This document shows, piece after piece, positions 34,026 to 41,920 of a DNA stretch of 53,686 nucleotides. The notes under the pieces were generated by a model that saw only the letters and a program-made list of their open reading frames with translations, was not told the origin of the DNA and made no database searches. The stretch lies in contig JBEKUX010000015.1 of NCBI GenBank assembly GCA_049514575.1, positions 1 through 53,686 of the forward strand, in the 5' to 3' direction. Both the position numbers and the translations under genes were made by a program. Source of the DNA: BOG-1184 sp049514575 (GTDB lineage Bacteria > Fibrobacterota > Chitinivibrionia > Chitinivibrionales > Chitinispirillaceae). The number at the start of each line of letters is the position of its first letter. Position 1 is the stretch's first letter.

Positions 34026-34161
34026 CCCCCTCTCCGCAAGCGGAGAGGGGGAAAGACGAAGTTCAGGGTGAGGCGAAAGCCGCGGCAAGCGGTTGTGTCG
34101 TTCGGAAATCAATGCGGAAAGAATGATTGGTATTTCGTAGGGGCGACCCGCTGGGTCGCCC
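34026..34161. repeat. Two perfect palindromes between genes
   Basis: CCCCCTCTCCGC-AA-GCGGAGAGGGGG lies at 34026-34051. GGGCGACCC-GCT-GGGTCGCCC lies at 34141-34161, just after the stop of the minus-strand gene at 34183, where it could aid termination. Confidence 0.7.
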
Positions 34162-34182
34162 GGCTGTAATTTCGGTTCTCCC

Positions 34183-35508
34183 CTACCTTACCGCCACAAA
34201 CCTTATACTTGATTTCCGGCTTCCGTCGTTTGCGACAAGGATATACGAGCCATAGGAAAGATTGACCGGAACCGTGAACATCTCTGCGCCGCTCTGCACC
34301 CTTTTTCTCATTATCTCTTGGCCCGAAACAGAATACACCGCAAGGTCAACGGCCTTGCCGAGCATTGCGGAAGGCAGGGAAATGGTGAGAAGGTTATTGT
34401 GGGCCTGAACTGTTAAGACTGATGCAAGCAAAGGCGTTGTTTGCACCTGCCTGACTGCGGTAGTGGAAGAGGTGAGGATCGTGCCGTTATTCCCCACAGC
34501 GACAAATAGCCCGTTGCCATAAATAACGGAATTGAGATTTGAAGTAGCACCGGATACGTTGACGGTATCGGTTAAACCATCAAGAGAGGTATAGATTACG
34601 CCTCCATCGCCCACAGCGACAAACAGTCCGTTGCCATAGGTAACGGAAGTATACCAGATATTATAATGTGCAAACACCGATGTCGTATCCCATGTTATTC
34701 CATTTAAAGAGGTCGCTGAATGATCAGTGGGGGGACCACCGAACATTCCTCCGACGTCTTCTCCACCGACAGCAATCCATCTGCCATTTCCATAGGTAAC
34801 GGAAGTAAAATATTCAGATTCCTGGTTAATATTAACTATCGGGGTGGTCCAGCATTTAGTCCAATTTTTACAGTCAGATGAGGCAAAAATATCGCACATA
34901 AAAAAAACATTATAATGTATCGGATCAGAATAATAAGGGTATGGTGTCAAAACGATATAAAGTCCGTTGCTATAGGTAAGGTAGGCCAAACTATTACCAT
35001 AGGCCAGACCGGTGGTCGTGTCCCTGGACCATGTTATACCGTTCGATGAAATTCTCATACTTTCAGAGTCAGAAATGCCTTTATACCAACGCTCGCCTCC
35101 CGCCACATACAGTCCATTGCCATAGGTAAGGGAAACAAGATTATTGCTTGTGCCCGATACACGGTTCATCCAGCTAACGCCGTTGGCAGAAGTCAGAATT
35201 CTGCCGCTGCCACCACCGCTATCACCAACGGTAACATACAGGCCATTACCATAGGTCACAGACCAAAGGCGTGTGGTTATTCCTGATGTTCGGCTGGTCC
35301 ATACCAAACCATCCGGTGAGGTAAGAATCGTGCCGGCATCACCCACCGCCACATACTGGCCGTTGCCATAAGTGATGGACTGGAGATTATTGCTCGTTGG
35401 AACCGGACTCACCACCGTCCATTGCAATTGCGCGTTCGCGCTCCCCGGCCCCACAACCGCATACGCAATCACCGCGAGAATGCCCAGAAGTTTAAGATGG
35501 CTTTTCAT
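34183..35508 (-). CDS. Secreted beta-propeller-like repeat protein with sorting domain, paralogue 1
   Basis: A 441-residue exported protein. A signal peptide of about 26 residues ends SANA. Residues 30-350 consist of six to seven BNR/sialidase-like repeats of about 45 residues with YGNGLYVAVGD, GTILTS and DGLVWTSRTSG motifs. They probably form one beta-propeller. The last 85 residues are a type IX-like sorting domain (VDLAVYSVSGQEIM, then SYGSYILVANDGSRKSSIRF). The neighbouring gene at 35538 is a close paralogue, with nearly identical signal peptide, repeats and C-terminus. No catalytic residues are recognised. It likely binds a surface or polymer. Confidence 0.8.
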   Translation of the reverse strand: MKSHLKLLGILAVIAYAVVGPGSANAQLQWTVVSPVPTSNNLQSITYGNGQYVAVGDAGTILTSPDGLVWTSRTSGITTRLWSVTYGNGLYVTVGDSGGGSGRILTSANGVSWMNRVSGTSNNLVSLTYGNGLYVAGGERWYKGISDSESMRISSNGITWSRDTTTGLAYGNSLAYLTYSNGLYIVLTPYPYYSDPIHYNVFFMCDIFASSDCKNWTKCWTTPIVNINQESEYFTSVTYGNGRWIAVGGEDVGGMFGGPPTDHSATSLNGITWDTTSVFAHYNIWYTSVTYGNGLFVAVGDGGVIYTSLDGLTDTVNVSGATSNLNSVIYGNGLFVAVGNNGTILTSSTTAVRQVQTTPLLASVLTVQAHNNLLTISLPSAMLGKAVDLAVYSVSGQEIMRKRVQSGAEMFTVPVNLSYGSYILVANDGSRKSSIRFVAVR

Positions 35509-35537
35509 ATCACAACCCCCTGATGATGGAGATATTA

Positions 35538-36842
35538 TTATCTTACAGCCACAAACCTTATGCTTGCCTTCCGGCTGCCGTCGTTTGCAACCAGGATATA
35601 CGAGCCATAGGAGAAACTGACGGGAACAGTGAACCTTTCCGCGCCGCTGTTCACCCTTGTTCTCATTATCTCCCGGCCAGAAACCGAATACACCGCAATG
35701 TCTACGGCTTTACCGAGCATTGCGGAGGGTAAAGAAATGGTGAGGAGGGAATTGCGGGATTGGACGGTTAAGACCGACGCGAGCAAAGGCGTTGTTTGCA
35801 CCTGCTTGACTGCTGTAGTGGAAGAAATGAGGATCGTGCCGTTATTTCCCACAGCGACAAACAGCCCGTTGCCATAGGTAACGGAGCTGAGATTAGAAGT
35901 TGTACCTGATACGTTGACGGTATCGGTTAAGCCATCGGGAGAGGTATGAATTGCGCCTCCTCCGCCCACAGCTACATACTCTCCGTTGCCATAGGTAACG
36001 GAATTAGGTAACGTATTTTCAAACGCCGATCCTGAATCCCATGTTATGCCATCTAAAGAAGTCGCCGAATGATTTGCGGCGTACATTCCCGTACCAACAG
36101 CGACCCACTTGCCCCTTCCATAGGTAACGGAAGTGAGTAATTCGGATTCATGCCCATATAGAGATATCGGGGTAGTCCAGCATACAGTCCAATTTTTGCA
36201 GTCAGATGAGGTAACGATATCGCACCTATAATAAATATCCCCACTCGACGGACTCTGGAAATAATACCGTGGCGTCAAAGCTATATACAGTCCGTTGCTA
36301 TAGGTAAGGTAGCCCAAACCTATTCCATAGGCGTAAACCAGACCGGTAGTTGTGTCGGTTGACCATGTTATACCGTTCGATGAAATTCTCATACTTTCAG
36401 AATCAGAATAATTGAAGGAACCGTTCCCGAGCTTACCCTCGCCTCCCGCCACATACCGTCCGTTGCCATAGGTAACGGACATGAGATTATTGCTTGTGCC
36501 CGATACACGGTTCGTCCAGCTGATACCGTTGGCAGAAGTCAGAATCCTGGCGCTGTCACCAACGGTAACATACAGGCCGTTACCATAGGTCACAGACCAA
36601 AGGCGTGTGATTATTCCTGATGTTCGGCTGGTCCAGACCAAACCATCCGGTGAGGTAAGAATCGTGCCGGTATCACCCACAACCACATACAGTCCATTGC
36701 CATAGGTAACAGATTGGAGATTATGGCTCGTTGGAACCGGACTCACCACCGTCCATTGCAATTGTGCGTTCGCGCTCCCCGGCCCCACAACCGCATACGC
36801 AATCACCGCGAGAATGCCCAGAAGTCGAAGTGGCCTTTTCAT
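35538..36842 (-). CDS. Secreted beta-propeller-like repeat protein with sorting domain, paralogue 2
   Basis: A 434-residue protein arranged like the paralogue at 34183: signal peptide ending SANA, YGNGLYV/VGD repeats to about residue 345, and the sorting domain VDIAVYSVSGREIM, then SYGSYILVANDGSRKASIRF. Long stretches match the paralogue at DNA level. The central part around residues 140-260 differs most, including a changed loop where the other protein has GGMFGGPP. The start at 36842 is supported by identity with the paralogue's start. The two genes are 29 bases apart and probably co-transcribed. Confidence 0.8.
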   Translation of the reverse strand: MKRPLRLLGILAVIAYAVVGPGSANAQLQWTVVSPVPTSHNLQSVTYGNGLYVVVGDTGTILTSPDGLVWTSRTSGIITRLWSVTYGNGLYVTVGDSARILTSANGISWTNRVSGTSNNLMSVTYGNGRYVAGGEGKLGNGSFNYSDSESMRISSNGITWSTDTTTGLVYAYGIGLGYLTYSNGLYIALTPRYYFQSPSSGDIYYRCDIVTSSDCKNWTVCWTTPISLYGHESELLTSVTYGRGKWVAVGTGMYAANHSATSLDGITWDSGSAFENTLPNSVTYGNGEYVAVGGGGAIHTSPDGLTDTVNVSGTTSNLSSVTYGNGLFVAVGNNGTILISSTTAVKQVQTTPLLASVLTVQSRNSLLTISLPSAMLGKAVDIAVYSVSGREIMRTRVNSGAERFTVPVSFSYGSYILVANDGSRKASIRFVAVR

Positions 36843-37045
36843 ATTAAAACCCCTGATGATGGAGATATATATAATATATCACAAAAATGCCAAAAAAGGG
36901 CATCTTTTTATTTATAAGAGAAAATATCGTTTTCCTGAAGAATACGACATTTTTCTGACCCCGTTCGCCGCGGCTATTTAAATCCCTTGTATTACCCCGG
37001 TTCAACAACCATTTTAATCCTCCTTTTCAGCAAAGGACCATCCAC

Positions 37046-37735
37046 ATGAAAATAGGTTTCCATGATGTCAACCTGCCGGAAGGCAAGGTGAAATACGACG
37101 ACCCCCGGATGGCGCGGCTCGTCGAAAAGTGCGCCCCGAAAAAGGTGTCGCCGTATTACGTTGAGTTTCTGAAAAATGAGTTTTCTCAGTGCGATACGAT
37201 TGTCATTTCAAAAAAATCGGTCCTTGAGCTCCTCATCACCGACATTGAAAAATGCGAGGGGCGGCTGGAACGGGCCGCGGACGGCCCGGAAAAAACGCTC
37301 ACGGAAAAATCCCTTGAACTCCTTGAGGCGGAATCCCCTCTCTGCGACGGCGCATTTACGGACGCTGAGAGGGAAGCGCTCCGCTCAATGGGCATGCAGA
37401 GCGTAAAACCCGTGGTGGTGCTCGACAAGGAGATTGGCGTGACCGAGGTCATCGAGCAATGCATGGCAAAGGCAGGCATCGTTTTTTTCTACACCGCGGG
37501 CCCCAAGGAGGTCCACGCATGGCAGGTGCCGGAAGGTTCGGACATCGTGACCTGCGCCGGCCGCATCCATACCGATCTGGCCCGCGGTTTCATCAAGGGG
37601 GACGTTGCCGCTTTCGAGGACTTCATGCAGTGCCACAACTGGAACGACTGCCAGCGGAAAGGGCTGGTAAAGGTCGTGGAACGCGACTACAAGATCACTC
37701 CAGGGGATATAATAGAAATAAGATTTAACGTTTGA
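37046..37735 (+). CDS. DUF933/TGS-domain protein (YchF-like C-terminus, no G domain)
   Basis: A 229-residue cytoplasmic protein with AAAGGA upstream. The C-terminal 85 residues are the YchF/OLA1-type TGS (DUF933) domain: FFYTAGPKEVHAWQVPEG, then GRIHTDLARGFIKGDV, GLVKVVERDYKITPGDIIEI and the final RFNV. The N-terminal 130 residues lack the GTPase motifs of YchF (no GxxxxGKS, no NKxD). They instead begin MKIGFHDVNLPEGKVKYDDPRM. Residues 60-140 resemble the coiled-coil region of YchF. It is therefore a standalone relative that may compete with or complement YchF at ribosomes. It lies 58 bases before tsaD on the same strand. Confidence 0.8.
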   Translation: MKIGFHDVNLPEGKVKYDDPRMARLVEKCAPKKVSPYYVEFLKNEFSQCDTIVISKKSVLELLITDIEKCEGRLERAADGPEKTLTEKSLELLEAESPLCDGAFTDAEREALRSMGMQSVKPVVVLDKEIGVTEVIEQCMAKAGIVFFYTAGPKEVHAWQVPEGSDIVTCAGRIHTDLARGFIKGDVAAFEDFMQCHNWNDCQRKGLVKVVERDYKITPGDIIEIRFNV

Positions 37736-37793
37736 TAAATTATTATTATTCTTAGCGTGATTTTTCATAAACGACCTTAACTATTTTTTTATA

Positions 37794-38801
37794 ATGCTTA
37801 CGCTTGGTATAGAAAGCTCCTGCGACGAAACCGCGGTGGCGCTCCTTGAGGACGGCCGCATCATCGCGAACGCCGTGTACTCGCAGGTTGAACACACCCG
37901 TTTCGGCGGCGTGGTCCCTGAAGTCGCGTCCCGCGCGCACCTCGAAAAAATCGACCGCCTCACCGCCGCGGTCCTTGCCGACGCATCGCGGACGATAAAC
38001 GACGTTGGTCTTATTGCGGTCACGGACAGCCCGGGCCTGGCGGGCGCCCTGCTCGTGGGCGTGAGCTTCGCGCTCGGCCTTCACGTTCGGACCGGCGTCC
38101 CGGTGACCGGCGTCAACCACCTCGAAGGCCATATCTGCGCCATCTTCCTTTCGCACCCGGACATCGGGCTGCCGTTTTTAGCGCTGGTCGTTTCGGGCGG
38201 CCATACGGCCGTGTACCGTGTTGACAATGTGGGAAAATACGCCTGCCTCGGCCAGACCGTGGACGACGCGGCCGGCGAGGCGTTCGATAAGGTCGGGAAA
38301 CTGCTCGGCTTCAGCTACCCTGCCGGAAAGGCCATCGAGGAGGAGGCGCGAAAGGCGCCTGCTGCTGTTCCAGCAGCAGACAGCAAACCAGGGCTGGTTT
38401 TTCCGGTGGCGCGGGTGTCCGGCCCGTCGCTCGATTTCAGCTTTTCAGGTCTTAAAACCGCGGTGAAATATTTCGTAGCTGAAAAGGGCGGAGATTACGC
38501 GTCCGCCAACAGGCCGCTCATCTGCAAAGCGTTTCAGGAGGCGGTGGTCGCTTCGCTTGTCAACAACTGCGCGGCCGCGGTTGACCGGACGGGCATACAA
38601 AGGATCGCGCTGGTCGGCGGCGTCGCCTGCAACTCCCGCCTGCGCGAAGCCATGCAGGAGCGCCTGGGGCGCCGCCAGGTCTGCTTTCCCCCGCCGTCAC
38701 TCTGCGTGGACAACGGCGCCATGATCGCGTGCGCCGGACAAAAAAGATTTGAACTTGGCCTGACCCGCCCGCCAAATATGGATCCGGGGGGAACGTTGTA
38801 A
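37794..38801 (+). CDS. tsaD: tRNA N6-adenosine threonylcarbamoyltransferase TsaD
   Basis: A 335-residue protein that transfers the threonylcarbamoyl group to A37 of tRNAs reading ANN codons (t6A), with TsaB and TsaE. It contains GIESSCDETAVAL at the start, FGGVVPEVASRAH, the metal-binding NHLEGHI, SGGHT, DDAAGEAFDKVG, LDFSFSGLKTAV, LVGGVACNSRLRE and PPPSLCVDNGAMIA, all in the order typical of the family. The length is usual. No ribosome-binding site is obvious at ATG 37794; the start is chosen because the family opens this close to GIESSCDET. MtaB, which uses t6A as substrate, is encoded 2 kb away. Confidence 0.97.
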   Translation: MLTLGIESSCDETAVALLEDGRIIANAVYSQVEHTRFGGVVPEVASRAHLEKIDRLTAAVLADASRTINDVGLIAVTDSPGLAGALLVGVSFALGLHVRTGVPVTGVNHLEGHICAIFLSHPDIGLPFLALVVSGGHTAVYRVDNVGKYACLGQTVDDAAGEAFDKVGKLLGFSYPAGKAIEEEARKAPAAVPAADSKPGLVFPVARVSGPSLDFSFSGLKTAVKYFVAEKGGDYASANRPLICKAFQEAVVASLVNNCAAAVDRTGIQRIALVGGVACNSRLREAMQERLGRRQVCFPPPSLCVDNGAMIACAGQKRFELGLTRPPNMDPGGTL

Positions 38802-38815
38802 TAATTTTAATTTTC

Positions 38816-39006
38816 TTGGATAGCTGTGCCCAGGCTACAAAACGCCCTTTCGTTGGGCGGGCAGCCTCCCCCGGGAGCCGATCTCGCCTAAAGGCCTTAT
38901 AAGGATAACGGTGTTATCTAAAGACCTTTTAAGGATAAAAAGATTTATGCTTAAAACGGTACTTAAAACGGCCAAGCAACGGTCTTCCGTGAGGGGGGAC
39001 TGTCAA
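38816..39006. repeat. Composite interspersed repeat with inserted hairpin element P, copy 3
   Basis: The left arm (38816-38875) matches 59 of 60 bases of the minus strand at 51542-51483. The right arm (38971-39006: GCCAAGCAACGGT, then GGGGGGACTGTCAA) matches 51472-51437. Between them this copy has 95 bases including hairpin element P (GATAAC-GGT-GTTATC), whereas the other copy has 10. Confidence 0.85.
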
Positions 39007-39054
39007 ACTCTCTTCTTTTTTAAAATCAAAACAAAAATAAAATAATGTTTTTTA

Positions 39055-39969
39055 TTATAATTCCCCGAACATCGCCTCGACATACTGTTCCGGGTTAAAG
39101 TCCTGCAGATCGTCGAGGGCCTCGCCCACGCCGATTTTAACGATGGGAATTTTCAGCTCCTTTGCAAAAACGAATGCCATCCCTCCCTTGGCAGTGCCGT
39201 CGAGCTTCGTGATAATGAGTCCGGTGAGGCCGAGGCTTTTGTTGAACGCCCGCGCCTGGGCCAGCGCGTTCTGCCCGGTCGTTGCGTCGATGACGAGGAG
39301 CACTTCGTGCGGCGCGCCGGGCGTGTGTTTTTTTATGACGCGCTGGATCTTTTCCATCTCGTTCATGAGGTTCACCTTGTTATGGAGCCGGCCCGCGGTG
39401 TCGATAATGAGCACGTCCGCGCCGCGGCTCTTCGCCGCTTCCATGGCGTCGAAGCCGACTGAGGCCGCGTCAGCGCCCTCGTGCTGGGCCACGAAGTCGG
39501 AACCGGTCCGGTCCGCCCAGATGCGCAGCTGCTCGATGGCACCGGCCCTGAACGTGTCGGCGGCGGCGAGCATCACCTTTTTCCCCTGCTGCCGCAGGAC
39601 ATGCGCGATCTTGCCGATGGTCGTGGTCTTCCCCACCCCGTTGACACCCACCACGAGGACAACACGCGGTTTTGCCGTTGTAGCGGGAGCGATATCCGAT
39701 GCGGCTTTTGGCAATGTCAGATCATCGACCAGCAGTTGTTTGAGCGCCCGGTACGCCTCCTGCGGCGTTCCGATCCCTTTACTTCTGATTTCCTTCTTCA
39801 GGCGGCCGATGATTTCAAGCGAGCGGTCGAGGCCGATGTCGGCGGCTACCAGCGCCTCTTCAAGCGCGTCGTAGAACCGTTCGTCAAAAGCAGCGGCGAG
39901 CCCCACAATGGACGCGATCCGGGTGCGGGTACTGGCAAGGCCGTCTTTGAGGCGGGAGAAGATATTCAT
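39055..39969 (-). CDS. ftsY: Signal recognition particle receptor FtsY
   Basis: A 304-residue SRP GTPase that docks the SRP-ribosome complex at the membrane. The N domain (about residues 1-90) has the expected helices and a short N-terminus without an acidic A domain. The G domain shows VVGVNGVGKTTTIGKIA (G1), DTFRAGAIEQL, DTAGRLHNK (G3), VIDATTGQNAL and TKLDGTAKGG (G4/closing loop), then IGVGEALDDLQDF at the end. All match FtsY rather than Ffh, because no M domain follows. It is transcribed towards the composite repeat, away from the YefM-YoeB pair, and is separated from tsaD by convergent orientation. Confidence 0.96.
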   Translation of the reverse strand: MNIFSRLKDGLASTRTRIASIVGLAAAFDERFYDALEEALVAADIGLDRSLEIIGRLKKEIRSKGIGTPQEAYRALKQLLVDDLTLPKAASDIAPATTAKPRVVLVVGVNGVGKTTTIGKIAHVLRQQGKKVMLAAADTFRAGAIEQLRIWADRTGSDFVAQHEGADAASVGFDAMEAAKSRGADVLIIDTAGRLHNKVNLMNEMEKIQRVIKKHTPGAPHEVLLVIDATTGQNALAQARAFNKSLGLTGLIITKLDGTAKGGMAFVFAKELKIPIVKIGVGEALDDLQDFNPEQYVEAMFGEL

Positions 39970-39978
39970 AAAAGATAC

Positions 39979-40254
39979 TCAATAATGATAGCGGGCTTGT
40001 AAAAAGTCAATTCTGTCATTAGTTATCCTGTAAACGACCCGATGTTCCTGAGTAAGCCGACGAGACCATACACCGGCGCCGATGAATTTCAAAGGTTCGG
40101 GTTTTCCAATGCCGGTAAATGGTTCACGGAGAACGTCTTCCACAATTTCAAGCGCCCGAAGCGCAGTTTTAGGATTATTCCGGACCCACCACTGCAGATC
40201 CTCCCTGAACTCCTGCTGAAACACCGGGAGCCAGTGCCGCTTACCGACAATCAT
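39979..40254 (-). CDS. yoeB: YoeB-family mRNA interferase toxin
   Basis: A 91-residue toxin of the Txe/YoeB family, which cleaves mRNA at the ribosome A site. It keeps the EDLQWWVRNN segment, IGKPEPLKFIGAGVWSRRL, EHRVVYRI and the C-terminal ARYHY. The EH, R and H-Y catalytic-type residues of the family are present. Its ATG overlaps the antitoxin stop by three bases (ATGA), so translation is coupled to YefM. Length is typical. It lies 9 bases upstream of ftsY. Confidence 0.93.
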   Translation of the reverse strand: MIVGKRHWLPVFQQEFREDLQWWVRNNPKTALRALEIVEDVLREPFTGIGKPEPLKFIGAGVWSRRLTQEHRVVYRITNDRIDFLQARYHY

Positions 40255-40529
40255 GAAAGACCCAGATCGTGACGAAGTTTTTCAACTGAACCCGGATGGC
40301 CTTCACCCTTTTCCGCGCGTTTAAGCGCGGAAAGAAGCCGTTGTGCATTTTTAGGCGAGCGAAGAAGGTGCGCTGTTTCAAGAAGCCCCTCAAGTTCATC
40401 CACGGAAACGAGGGCGACATCCTCGGCATTTCTGCGGTGAATGATGACCGGCTCTCTCGTCGACGCAACGCGGTTGCAGAGTTTCGCAAACGTCGCCCGC
40501 GCGTGCGTATACGTAGTGCTTGTCGGCAT
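40251..40529 (-). CDS. yefM: YefM-family antitoxin
   Basis: A 92-residue antitoxin from the ATG at 40529, preceded by GGGAGGG. The N-terminal part has the Phd/YefM fold (TYTHARATFAKLCNRVAST, then EPVIIHRRNAEDVALVSVDE), which dimerises and binds operator DNA. The C-terminal part (LLRSPKNAQRLLSALKRAEKG) wraps the toxin. It overlaps yoeB by four bases. Two TGTACA sites upstream suggest autoregulation by the YefM-YoeB complex. Confidence 0.93.
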   Translation of the reverse strand: MPTSTTYTHARATFAKLCNRVASTREPVIIHRRNAEDVALVSVDELEGLLETAHLLRSPKNAQRLLSALKRAEKGEGHPGSVEKLRHDLGLS

Positions 40530-40549
40530 TGGAACCCTCCCTGTTAACT

Positions 40550-40589
40550 TGTACAGATATAATGTACATGTTGGCAGGAAGGAAGTCAA
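40550..40589 (-). promoter_or_regulatory. yefM-yoeB promoter with TGTACA operators
   Basis: Minus-strand TTGACT (40589-40584) and TACATT (40566-40561) are 17 bases apart. TGTACA palindromes lie at 40563-40568 and 40550-40555, overlapping the -10 box. TGTACA is the known core of the E. coli YefM operator, so autorepression is likely. Confidence 0.7.
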
Positions 40590-40627
40590 GACCTTCCATC
40601 AGCCATTGGCAGGCCATCCAGATTTAT

Positions 40628-41917
40628 TTATACTCCTCTTGCCCTGCAATATTTTCCACTCCCGGCTGTTCCCTCAATGACGACATCCAGCCAGGAGTTG
40701 TACACTGCCGTTACACCGCAAAGCTCGACACGGAGATAGTTGGAAGTAACCCCGCGCACCGGCCGTCCCTGCTCCACGATGATGCGCCGCGGCCCGGTTT
40801 TCTGCGCTTCGATGAACTTCGCCCTGCTCTTTTCGATCACCGCGCGCAGCTGCCCGCTGCGCATACGCTTGACCGTTTCCGGAATTTTATGCGGCAGAAC
40901 CGCGGCAGCTGTTCCGGGCCGCGCCGAAAAGCGGAAAATATGCGCATATGAAAAGCCGATTGTTTCCGCATTACGGAGCGTGGTCTCGAACATGGCGTCG
41001 GTCTCGCCCGGAAATCCCACGATGAAATCGGCGCCGAGTCCGGCCAGAGGGCGCCTGCGGCGGAAGCCAGCCAGTTTTTCAACCATGCCGTCCGGCATTT
41101 CGGACCTGCGGTTCATGAATTCAAGCACCTCTGCCGACAGGCTCTGCAGGCTCACATGCAGATGATCGCAGAGTTTCCCGCCTGCGGCCGCCAGCGCAAG
41201 CAGTTCCCCGGAAATTTCCGCAGGGTCAAGCGAACTCAACCGCAGGCGGAAGTCTCCCCGGATCCGCATAAGCCGCTCGACAAGAGAAAGAAGTCCGTCA
41301 TTGTTCTTCGTATCACGGAACCGGCCGATGTGGGTGCCGGTCAGGACGATCTCCTTATACCCTGCATCCAACGCCCTGTTGCATGAGTCAAGAATGTCTA
41401 TTGTTTTTGCGCAACGCGACTGACCGCGTACCATGGGTACTATGCAGTACGCGCAGGTATTGTCGCAGCCTTCCTGAATTTTTATTTGGAAACGCGTCCG
41501 TTTGCCGGGCAGCGGCGCGTTGATGACCGTAGGAACCGACAGAGGTTCACGGTTTATTTCATCCAGGAAAATGCCGCCGCGGTGGTCCCGGAGAATTGCA
41601 GGGATCGACTGCTTGCATGCATTACCCACGACCCATGAAATGACTGAACCCGCTTTGATCAGCGATGCGCCGTACTGCTGCGCCATGCAGCCGGTAATGA
41701 GGATTTTTGCGCGTGGTGAACGGCGTGCCACGGCATGCAGCAGCCGCCTCACATTCGCCTCTGCATGTGAGGTTACCGAACAGGAATTGACAACAACGGC
41801 ATCGGCCTGCGCAACATCGCTGACGATGGTGAACCCCGCATGGCCGAGCGCGGCACGGAGCGTTTCGATCTCTTCCTGATTTGTACGGCAGCCCGTGGTA
41901 CAAAGCGAGATATTCAC
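40628..41917 (-). CDS. mtaB: tRNA-t6A37 methylthiotransferase MtaB
   Basis: A 429-residue radical SAM methylthiotransferase that converts t6A37 to ms2t6A37. The N-terminal UPF0004 domain supplies Cys ligands in CTTGCRTNQEE, NSCSVTSHAE and ITGCMAQ. The radical SAM motif is in EGCDNTCAYCIVPMVRG (C-x3-C-x2-C). GTHIGRF and SLDPAEI are typical, and a TRAM-like C-terminus follows. The start is GTG at 41917, three bases after the mutL stop, with CCGGAG upstream. It forms an operon with mutL. The chemistry complements TsaD upstream. Confidence 0.94.
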   Translation of the reverse strand: MNISLCTTGCRTNQEEIETLRAALGHAGFTIVSDVAQADAVVVNSCSVTSHAEANVRRLLHAVARRSPRAKILITGCMAQQYGASLIKAGSVISWVVGNACKQSIPAILRDHRGGIFLDEINREPLSVPTVINAPLPGKRTRFQIKIQEGCDNTCAYCIVPMVRGQSRCAKTIDILDSCNRALDAGYKEIVLTGTHIGRFRDTKNNDGLLSLVERLMRIRGDFRLRLSSLDPAEISGELLALAAAGGKLCDHLHVSLQSLSAEVLEFMNRRSEMPDGMVEKLAGFRRRRPLAGLGADFIVGFPGETDAMFETTLRNAETIGFSYAHIFRFSARPGTAAAVLPHKIPETVKRMRSGQLRAVIEKSRAKFIEAQKTGPRRIIVEQGRPVRGVTSNYLRVELCGVTAVYNSWLDVVIEGTAGSGKYCRARGV

Positions 41918-41920
41918 TCA

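Noticed and set aside
32957..34126. 389-residue plus-strand frame
   Set aside because: It is antisense to the receiver-HATPase gene, which has full domain motifs. GC-rich codons open long shadow frames.
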